Part shown: positions 1-4,353 of the stretch, one piece after another
How positions within the stretch are numbered: position 1 is the first letter of the stretch
Layout of the letters: every line of letters starts with the position of its first letter
Origin: Candidatus Pacearchaeota archaeon
GTDB taxonomy: Archaea; Nanobdellota; Nanobdellia; Pacearchaeales; GW2011-AR1
DNA: 6,506 bases
NCBI GenBank assembly: GCA_017609795.1
Contig: JAFCDH010000044.1
Location: forward strand, 1 to 6,506
Reading direction: 5' to 3'
The notes under the pieces: model-generated
The model's database searches: none
The model's input: only the letters and a program-made list of their open reading frames with translations
What the model was told of the DNA's origin: nothing
Made by a program: the position numbers and the translations under genes

Positions 1-64
1 CATTACAAATCTCATTAATTTTACTTATTTCAGTACTTGCCAAATTTATCCTAGCTTTTTGCAT
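1..64 (-). CDS. rps10: Ribosomal protein S10 (uS10), 5' end only, runs off the left edge
   Basis: The minus strand from an ATG at 62-64 stays open to the window edge for 21 codons. The encoded start, MQKARINLASTEISKINEIC, matches the conserved archaeal S10 N-terminus (typically MQKARIxLxSTDPxKLNEVC). S10 is a component of the small ribosomal subunit head, and in archaea its gene usually follows the elongation factor 1-alpha gene. That gene is absent here: the upstream side is occupied by a divergent nuclease gene instead. A TATA box centred 28 nt before the ATG implies a nearly leaderless transcript. Only 21 residues are visible, but the match is distinctive. The sequence therefore places this window next to core translation genes on a chromosome rather than on a plasmid. 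Confidence 0.85.
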   Translation of the reverse strand, partial: MQKARINLASTEISKINEICN

Positions 65-88
65 TTTATTTCTTTAAAAAATAAGCCA

Positions 89-96
89 TTTATAAA
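89..96 (-). promoter_or_regulatory. Archaeal TATA box for rps10
   Basis: TTTATAAA reads identically on both strands and is centred about 28 nt upstream of the S10 ATG at 62-64. An archaeal transcription start about 26 nt downstream of the box would fall within a few bases of the start codon, so the mRNA would be leaderless or nearly so. No Shine-Dalgarno sequence lies between the box and the ATG, which agrees with this. Confidence 0.6.
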
Positions 97-155
97 GTTT
101 ACCTTTTGTTTCATCAGTAGATCGCAAAGTAACTTAGAAAAGTAATTCTGCAATA

Positions 156-165
156 TTTATAAATA
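156..165 (+). promoter_or_regulatory. Archaeal TATA box for the DUF2779 nuclease gene
   Basis: TTTATAAATA is centred about 28 nt before the ATG at 188, again predicting a transcript that begins at or just before the start codon. There is no Shine-Dalgarno motif in the pyrimidine-rich stretch between box and ATG. The box is divergent from the rps10 TATA box, about 68 bp away centre to centre. Confidence 0.6.
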
Positions 166-187
166 AGCCTTTTCCTCTTAATTCTGT

Positions 188-1639
188 ATGAGATCCTTAA
201 CAAAGTCAAATTATCTTGTTGGTCTTGAATGTCCAAGATATCTGTGGGTTGTGTTTAATCAGCCTGAGAAGATAAGAAAGGCTACTATAGCTGAAGAATT
301 CAAGTTTAAGGAAGGAGATAAGGTAGGCCAGATGGCTAAAAAACTCTTTCCTGAAGGCATAGATCTGCCTACAGACTATAAAGAAAATATCAGGAAAACT
401 AAAGAAGCCCTGAAGAAGAAAAAACCCTTATTTGAGGCAGGATTTGAGTTTAATAACTGTTTTTCAAGAGCTGATATTCTGGTTCCTGTGGGAGATGAAT
501 GGGACATAATAGAAGTAAAATCCGGAACAAAAGTTAAAGATATTAACATTCATGATGTTTCCTTTCAGAAATATGTTTATGAAGGAAATGGGTTAAAAAT
601 TAGAAAATGCTTTCTTCTGCATCTGAATAAGGATTTTGTAAGAAAAGGAGAAATAGACGTTAAAGAGCTGTTTGAGAAAGAAGATATAACTGCTGATGTT
701 GAAAAAGCAATTAAAGGAATTAATAAAAGGATTAAGGAATTATTCGGATTTGTTTCTTTAAAGACTCCTCCAAAAGCAGGACTCTCTCTGGTAAAATTGT
801 TTAAAGATGGTCATCATGACTGCTTTATTGAGGGATGTGTTGATTTGCCAGAAAATCATGTATTCTGTCTTTATCGTGGGAATAAATTAGCCTGTGAACT
901 ATATGAAAATGGTGTTGAAAAAATAAAGGATATTCCAGAAGACATTAAACTGAATGTAAAGCAAAAAATCCAGAGAGATTGCGAGATTAATGGGAAAATT
1001 TATGTTGATAAGAAAGGAATTAAAGAATTTATGAAAAAACTGGAATATCCTCTTTATTATCTTGACTTTGAAACATTTTCTACTGCTGTTCCTATGTTTG
1101 ATGGATTAAAGCCTTATTCCCAGGTTTGTTTTCAGTTTTCTTTACATGTTGTTAGGAAAGAAGGGGAAAATCCGGAACATTATGAATTTCTTTATAATGG
1201 AAATGGAGATCCAAGAGAAGAGTTTATTTTAGCTTTGAAGAAAGTGTTAGGTGATAAAGGTTCTGTTGTTGTTTATAATCAAAGTTTTGAGATTAATAGA
1301 TTAAAAGAGTTAGGAGAACAGTTTCCAGAACATAAAGACTGGGTTGAATCTGTTCTGAAAAGGATTATTGATTTGCTTATTCCATTCAGGGAGTTTAGTT
1401 ACTATAATCCTAAACAGCATGGTTCAGCTTCAATTAAAAAAGTTCTTCCTGCCTTATGCGGTAAAAGTTATGAAGGAATGGAGATAGATAATGGCGGAAC
1501 AGCTTCAGTTGGATTTTACAATATGGCTTACGGAGATTGTAAAGATAAAGAAAAAGTCAGAAAGAGTTTACTGAAATATTGTGAATTGGATACTTTAGCG
1601 GAAGTTATGATTGTTGAGAAGTTAAAAGAATTACTTTAA
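188..1639 (+). CDS. DUF2779-type protein: RecB/Cas4-like nuclease plus DEDD exonuclease-like domain
   Basis: This 483-residue protein has two recognisable nuclease-like parts. The N-terminal half carries the RecB-family PD-(D/E)XK pattern: D96 in SRADILV, E109-V-K111 in IIEVKS, and the Q127-x-x-x-Y motif in FQKYVY. C15 (GLECPRYLW) and C212/C217 are where relatives place cysteines of an Fe-S cluster, although the cluster motif looks incomplete here. From about residue 285 the DUF2779 region shows DEDD-type exonuclease motifs: D293-x-E295 (YLDFETF), a second motif around N364 to E368 (VVYNQSFE), and Y464-xxx-D468 (YCELDT), the DEDDy spacing. The protein is probably cytosolic and acts on nucleic acids; the substrate is unknown. 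It is transcribed alone from its own TATA promoter. Its stop overlaps the convergent coiled-coil gene by 4 bp. The family assignment is firm, but a role in defence or repair is only inferred. Confidence 0.85.
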   Translation: MRSLTKSNYLVGLECPRYLWVVFNQPEKIRKATIAEEFKFKEGDKVGQMAKKLFPEGIDLPTDYKENIRKTKEALKKKKPLFEAGFEFNNCFSRADILVPVGDEWDIIEVKSGTKVKDINIHDVSFQKYVYEGNGLKIRKCFLLHLNKDFVRKGEIDVKELFEKEDITADVEKAIKGINKRIKELFGFVSLKTPPKAGLSLVKLFKDGHHDCFIEGCVDLPENHVFCLYRGNKLACELYENGVEKIKDIPEDIKLNVKQKIQRDCEINGKIYVDKKGIKEFMKKLEYPLYYLDFETFSTAVPMFDGLKPYSQVCFQFSLHVVRKEGENPEHYEFLYNGNGDPREEFILALKKVLGDKGSVVVYNQSFEINRLKELGEQFPEHKDWVESVLKRIIDLLIPFREFSYYNPKQHGSASIKKVLPALCGKSYEGMEIDNGGTASVGFYNMAYGDCKDKEKVRKSLLKYCELDTLAEVMIVEKLKELL

Positions 1640-1806
1640 ATTAATCCCAGTTCTTTTCTTAAGGCGTTAGCCTCTTTTTTTAGCTCATTCATTCTATTTT
1701 CATAGTCTGGAAGCTCATCTTTTTGTTTCTTTAAATTCTCTATTTCTTCTTCAATGCCTTTCAACATTTTTTCTCTTTCCTTTTTTTCATCCATTTTACT
1801 TATCAT
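1636..1806 (-). CDS. Small charged coiled-coil protein, last gene of the TGT/TIR operon
   Basis: The product is about 56 residues, highly charged (K and E rich), with a predicted helical coiled coil covering most of its length and ending in RKELGLI. I do not recognise a family. The open frame extends upstream to 1884, but that would bury 30 codons in the TIR gene. The ATG at 1804-1806 has a GGAGGG site 11 nt upstream and overlaps the TIR stop by 11 bp, so I prefer it. Another ATG at 1792-1794, just after the TIR stop, would give 52 residues. The downstream position and coupling to the TIR gene suggest an accessory, oligomerising or antitoxin-like partner, which is inference. The stop overlaps the convergent DUF2779 gene by 4 bp. 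Confidence 0.6.
   Translation of the reverse strand: MISKMDEKKEREKMLKGIEEEIENLKKQKDELPDYENRMNELKKEANALRKELGLI
1662..1681 (+). terminator. Possible terminator of the DUF2779 gene: short hairpin plus T-run
   Basis: AGGC-GTTA-GCCT (1662-1673) can form a 4-bp stem with a 4-nt loop and is followed by a C and seven T residues (1675-1681). It lies 23 bp after the DUF2779 stop codon, inside the 3' end of the convergent coiled-coil gene. The stem is weak, but a T-run alone can terminate archaeal transcription. A chance match in AT-rich DNA is possible. Confidence 0.35.
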
Positions 1807-2323
1807 CTTTATGCTTTCCCTCCTTATTAGTTTTTGTTTTTTTCTTATCAATTTCTTTTTGCATTTTCTCCATTTTCCAATCAACTATTTTTGCTTTATT
1901 TCTCAATAGTGGACCTGGAATTGGATGTTTCTTATCTTTATGGATTCTGACTCCCACAACTTTCTTTCCCAATTCATATGATTTGTTTATTTCCCATAAA
2001 ACTGCAGGTCTCTTATAGGTATCTGCACCAATCATAACAACTGTAATTGAAGATTGTTTTATTCTTTCTTCACACCTTTGCTTCCAACGATTTGTAAATG
2101 GTTTCTTTACAGAGTAATCTACAAATTGCAGATTGAATTTATCGCTTTTAGCCTGGTGCCTTAATAAGTTAACTTGTGCTTCATCTTCCATATGGAAACT
2201 TATGAAAACTTTTTCTTTCTTGCCGGTAGGTAATTGAGTTTGCTGACTTCGATCAGAAGACTTTATGTTCTGGCTCTTTGTTTTTGAAGCACGAATTGTA
2301 GTTCTTGTTGTACCACCGCCCAT
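1796..2323 (-). CDS. TIR-domain protein, DUF1863 / Thoeris ThsB-like
   Basis: This 175-residue protein has a TIR core at about 37-150. Strand A is KVFISF (38-43), followed by acidic MEDEAQ, DYS at 69-71, VMIGADTYK at 96-104, and the LWEIN motif with candidate catalytic E111, then GKKVVGVRI at 119-127. This layout is that of the MTH538 TIR-like (DUF1863) family, which includes ThsB of Thoeris. Known members make NAD-derived signals or hydrolyse NAD; that activity here is inferred from the family. Residues 1-36 are polar (G, S, T, Q, K) and look disordered, and residues 150-175 are lysine rich. There is no signal peptide or TM segment. The start is supported by a perfect GGAGGTGA 6 nt upstream of the ATG. 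The gene overlaps the end of the TGT-like gene by 61 bp, so the pair is probably translationally coupled. Confidence 0.85.
   Translation of the reverse strand: MGGGTTRTTIRASKTKSQNIKSSDRSQQTQLPTGKKEKVFISFHMEDEAQVNLLRHQAKSDKFNLQFVDYSVKKPFTNRWKQRCEERIKQSSITVVMIGADTYKRPAVLWEINKSYELGKKVVGVRIHKDKKHPIPGPLLRNKAKIVDWKMEKMQKEIDKKKTKTNKEGKHKDDK
1818..1823 (-). promoter_or_regulatory. Ribosome binding site for the coiled-coil gene
   Basis: On the minus strand AAGGAGGGA lies inside the 3' end of the TIR gene, with 11 nt between GGAGGG and the ATG at 1804-1806. It supports translation of the small gene as a separate product and decides between that start and the longer open frame beginning at 1884. Confidence 0.55.
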
Positions 2324-3156
2324 TTACATTCACCTCCCGAGAATAATTTAGTCTGATATTTTAACGATGTTAATGATCTCGTCATCTCTTTAAAATTATG
2401 GAGTGCAACATCATAAACAGAACCACCATTGGATTTTTGTTTTATTCCATTTTTAAATATCTTGCCATTTCTTGCATTAACAAAGTGACCGTAAGTTATA
2501 AAAAAATCAGCAAAAGAAAACTCAAGCATCCTTTTAGGACAACCCAAACCATAAAGTAAAAGTGTATTTCTTTCATTTTTTATTAAAGAGCAAAAATGTT
2601 TAGCTTGCTGTATCATTGATTCGTCACTATTTCTAAAAAAATCTCCAACATGGAACATAAATGTATTGATTCCCAATTCTTTAAGATACTCTAAATGGGA
2701 TTTAATCTGTACAGAGTTGCAACCCTTTACATGCCCGATTGGTTTAACATTTGGACACAATTCAATTAATTTTTTTGTTTCATTAGAAAGTCTGATAACT
2801 TCCTTCCATGATTTAATCTCTTGCTTGTTATATGTCCCACCATCTACAGTAGTAAAAGCATTGGGTTTTATTGTATTAATAATTTCTGCATATTTTTTTG
2901 GGCCAGATTTCCAAATTAAATCATCTCTCATAATCAAAGACAGAATAACAAAACCATTGTAATCTAAGTAGTTATGAATTCCATCACATGCTTTTATATC
3001 TTCAAATGTTTTATTGAATTTAGCTTTTGCATCAGTAAGAAGATCATATATTGGGATAACAATTATAGGTGAATTTATAGCTTTGGCTAACTTTATGCTG
3101 TTCTTGCAATCCAATCTTGTTAACGGTATTATCCCTCTTGTCATTTTTGTTTTCAC
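2263..3156 (-). CDS. TGT-fold protein, DpdA-like (tRNA-guanine transglycosylase superfamily)
   Basis: This protein of up to 297 residues has motifs that align in order with TIM-barrel tRNA-guanine transglycosylases: TVDGGTYN at 103-110 (TGT TDSGGFQ, with D105 at the base-binding Asp), GHVKGCN at 141-147 (the VQGG loop), GLGCPKRML at 203-211 (GVGxPxDLL), and VNARNGKIF at 226-234 (TRNARNGxxF). The C-terminal CxCxxC...H zinc site and PUA domain of tRNA-modifying archaeal TGTs are absent, so a DpdA-like branch, known for inserting 7-deazaguanines into DNA, fits better. The usual nucleophile Asp before the NARNG motif is not clearly present: D218 is nearby but offset. The listed start is GTG at 3154-3156; ATG at 3142-3144 (MTRGIIPL) is the alternative, and the best ribosome site points to an out-of-frame ATG at 3172. 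First gene of an operon with the TIR and coiled-coil genes. Substrate unknown. Confidence 0.7.
   Translation of the reverse strand: MKTKMTRGIIPLTRLDCKNSIKLAKAINSPIIVIPIYDLLTDAKAKFNKTFEDIKACDGIHNYLDYNGFVILSLIMRDDLIWKSGPKKYAEIINTIKPNAFTTVDGGTYNKQEIKSWKEVIRLSNETKKLIELCPNVKPIGHVKGCNSVQIKSHLEYLKELGINTFMFHVGDFFRNSDESMIQQAKHFCSLIKNERNTLLLYGLGCPKRMLEFSFADFFITYGHFVNARNGKIFKNGIKQKSNGGSVYDVALHNFKEMTRSLTSLKYQTKLFSGGECKWAVVQQELQFVLQKQRART
2330..2337 (-). promoter_or_regulatory. Strong Shine-Dalgarno site for the TIR gene
   Basis: GGAGGTGA on the minus strand matches the full archaeal anti-Shine-Dalgarno and ends 6 nt before the ATG at 2321-2323. It sits within the coding region of the upstream TGT-like gene and fixes the TIR start despite the 61-bp overlap. 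Confidence 0.75.
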
Positions 3157-3172
3157 TCTTTTTTGCCACCAT
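3044..3172 (-). other. Out-of-frame 42-codon ORF with the best ribosome site, overlapping the TGT-like gene start
   Basis: An ATG at 3170-3172 is preceded by GAGGTGA with ideal 8-nt spacing, but its frame (MVAKKSENK...) closes at 3044 and is not that of the TGT-like protein. An A6 run in the coding strand (3159-3164) lies between this ATG and the GTG of the main frame. One base fewer in the run would join them as MVAKRVKTKMTRG. It could be a leader peptide, a sequencing error in the homopolymer, or a frameshift in a decayed or recoded gene. The sequence alone does not decide. Confidence 0.35.
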
Positions 3173-3180
3173 CTTTTTTA

Positions 3181-3187
3181 TCACCTC
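3181..3187 (-). promoter_or_regulatory. Shine-Dalgarno site at the head of the TGT/TIR operon
   Basis: GAGGTGA on the minus strand lies 8 nt before the ATG at 3170-3172. It is 24 nt before the GTG at 3154-3156 and 36 nt before the ATG at 3142-3144, both too far for direct use. This is the main evidence that the first gene's start needs re-examination. Confidence 0.6.
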
Positions 3188-3207
3188 TTATTCCAATAAT
3201 AAGGATA

Positions 3208-3216
3208 CTTTTAAAC
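3208..3216 (-). promoter_or_regulatory. Candidate TATA box of the TGT/TIR operon
   Basis: GTTTAAAAG on the minus strand is a plausible weak archaeal TATA element. The start site expected about 26 nt downstream falls near 3186, at the Shine-Dalgarno GAGGTGA and about 14 nt before the ATG at 3172. This gives a short-leadered transcript, unlike the leaderless pattern of the other promoters in the window. Confidence 0.4.
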
Positions 3217-3233
3217 TTTACGGAAATATGGAA

Positions 3234-3253
3234 TTTACACAAAAGTATGTAAA
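3234..3253 (+). promoter_or_regulatory. Putative operator: dyad TTTACA-N8-TGTAAA between divergent promoters
   Basis: TTTACA (3234-3239) and TGTAAA (3248-3253) are perfect 6-bp inverted arms with an 8-bp spacer, a spacing suited to a dimeric winged-HTH protein. The dyad begins 17 bp beyond the candidate TATA box of the TGT/TIR operon and ends 9 bp before the TATA box of the CARF-HTH gene. A second inverted repeat, ATACTTTT (3205-3212) and AAAAGTAT (3241-3248), overlaps it and the leftward TATA box. The CARF-HTH protein is the natural candidate binder. Chance dyads do occur in AT-rich DNA. Confidence 0.45.
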
Positions 3254-3262
3254 ATGGAAGAA

Positions 3263-3272
3263 TTTATAAATA
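3263..3272 (+). promoter_or_regulatory. Archaeal TATA box with purine BRE for the CARF-HTH gene
   Basis: TTTATAAATA is preceded by the purine run GGAAGAA (3256-3262), which fits a BRE. The box centre is about 25 nt before the ATG at 3293, so transcription should begin at or next to the start codon. No Shine-Dalgarno site is present. Confidence 0.65.
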
Positions 3273-3292
3273 GATTCTTATTATTCTAAGAT

Positions 3293-3898
3293 ATGAATAA
3301 GAAGAGAGTTGTTATATCCACCGTTTTTAGTGGTAGGGCAATAAAAATTGCAATAAAAAACTTAAAACCGGATAAACTTATTCTACTAGTGGACGATCCT
3401 ATTCATGCAACAAAAGAAGAAACAATCAATGAATTAAAAGATAAATTCAAAGGAATTTTTGACGTTGAAACTATGAAAACTTCTCTTTATGATATCCCAG
3501 AAATAATGAAAAAGGTTACTAAAAAAATAGATGAAGAATATGAAAAGGGAAACGAAATAGTTTTACATATTACTGAAGGAAGAAAAATAACATCTTTAGC
3601 AGTTTTGTTTTCAGGATATTCTAGGAAAAATAAAGTCTCAAAATCTTATTATGTTGAAGAAGAAGGAGATAAGATGCTTCCTCTCCCAGTAATTGTTAAA
3701 TTTGATATAAATGACAATCAAAAAAGATTCTTGCAAGAGATAGAAAGAGGGGTTACTGATGCAAACAAAATAATGCAAAAATTAAACATAAAACAAAGTG
3801 CATTGTATAAATATATTAAAGAATTAAAAGAAGAGGGTTATCTAGAAGATTCTAAAGAACTTAGGTTAACTGAATTAGGTAAAATTATTTCTATTTAA
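3293..3898 (+). CDS. CARF-domain winged-HTH regulator, Csa3-like
   Basis: This 201-residue protein has an N-terminal Rossmann-like CARF domain (about 5-135), with the first-strand loop VVISTVFSGRAI (6-17), DKLILLVDD (27-35), and the ligand-loop segment LHITEGRKITSLAV (91-104), the counterpart of the LNLTGGTK-type motif of Csa3/Csm6 families. Residues 141-200 form a winged HTH: NKIMQKLNIKQSALYKYIKEL is broken here as helix NKIMQKLN (158-165) and recognition helix QSALYKYIKEL (168-178), then the wing EGYLEDSKELRLTELG. CARF domains bind cyclic oligoadenylates or related nucleotides, and Csa3 proteins regulate transcription in archaea. Here no cas gene is visible. It is divergent from the TGT/TIR operon and separated from it by a dyad, so it probably controls that operon and itself. 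The 3' end overlaps the convergent membrane-protein gene by 8 bp. Confidence 0.8.
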   Translation: MNKKRVVISTVFSGRAIKIAIKNLKPDKLILLVDDPIHATKEETINELKDKFKGIFDVETMKTSLYDIPEIMKKVTKKIDEEYEKGNEIVLHITEGRKITSLAVLFSGYSRKNKVSKSYYVEEEGDKMLPLPVIVKFDINDNQKRFLQEIERGVTDANKIMQKLNIKQSALYKYIKELKEEGYLEDSKELRLTELGKIISI

Positions 3899-4352
3899 AG
3901 AATAAATGAATTATCATAATAATAAGAACTAAGATATAAAGTACGAAAAATATTATTGGAATTCCTTGCTCAACCTTGCTTATCTTAATATATTTTTGCA
4001 TATTATTTCCTCTTCCTAGTTCTTCCCATTCGTCATCAAATAATTTTACTGGTAGCTTTTCCTCAATTTTATGGATAACCCTAAATTTTTCACTATTCAG
4101 ATTTCTAAAAGAAGTAATCGTCAAATACCAAAGTACAGAAATACTTACACCAGCAATGGCTATGATTGCGTGCCAAAATGCAAATGAAAGTGTTGTTAAA
4201 AATCCTGTAAATGCTAACAGAACAGAATTTAAAGTAAGGAAAAAGTTATTTGAATTTTGTCTTCTATCACTAACTCTTTCTGCAGTATCAACGTACAATT
4301 TGTATTGTTCAAATAAAATATCTTCTCTTTCATTCAAAATTTTTTTCCGCAT
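3891..4352 (-). CDS. Small membrane protein, RipA / 8xMP-like, coupled to the Res gene
   Basis: This 153-residue protein opens with a charged cytosolic segment, then FEQYKLYVDTAERVSDRRQ (14-32, conserved in style in this family), two TM helices at about 37-58 and 60-80, a soluble segment with NLNSEKFRVIHKIEEKLP (84-101) and WEELGRG (109-115), and a last TM helix at 131-152. This arrangement matches proteins annotated as RipA-family octameric membrane proteins; I recognise the pattern but cannot confirm it by search. No catalytic motif is visible. The ATG follows the Res stop codon by one base with no convincing Shine-Dalgarno site, so translation is probably by re-initiation. Pairing with a restriction helicase suggests a membrane effector or anchoring role in defence, which is inference. 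Confidence 0.7.
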   Translation of the reverse strand: MRKKILNEREDILFEQYKLYVDTAERVSDRRQNSNNFFLTLNSVLLAFTGFLTTLSFAFWHAIIAIAGVSISVLWYLTITSFRNLNSEKFRVIHKIEEKLPVKLFDDEWEELGRGNNMQKYIKISKVEQGIPIIFFVLYILVLIIMIIHLFFK

Positions 4353-4353
4353 T

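Noticed and set aside
1807..1884. Upstream extension of the coiled-coil ORF to 82 codons
   Set aside because: It lies wholly inside the TIR coding region, is biased to K/R by the overlapping frame, and is upstream of the GGAGGG site that fits the later ATG.
2666..2962. Plus-strand open frame of 98 codons
   Set aside because: It is antisense to the TGT-like gene, whose motifs are clear. It has no promoter or ribosome site and no recognisable domain.
3158..3165. Slippery heptamer A-AAA-AAG suggesting -1 frameshifting at the operon head
   Set aside because: A -1 shift from ATG 3172 meets TGA almost at once. Only a +1 shift or loss of one A would join the TGT-like frame, so the classical -1 mechanism does not fit.
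3014..3199. Plus-strand open frame of 61 codons ahead of the CARF gene
   Set aside because: It is antisense to the TGT-like N-terminus and runs through the leftward promoter and Shine-Dalgarno. It has no ribosome site or TATA box of its own.
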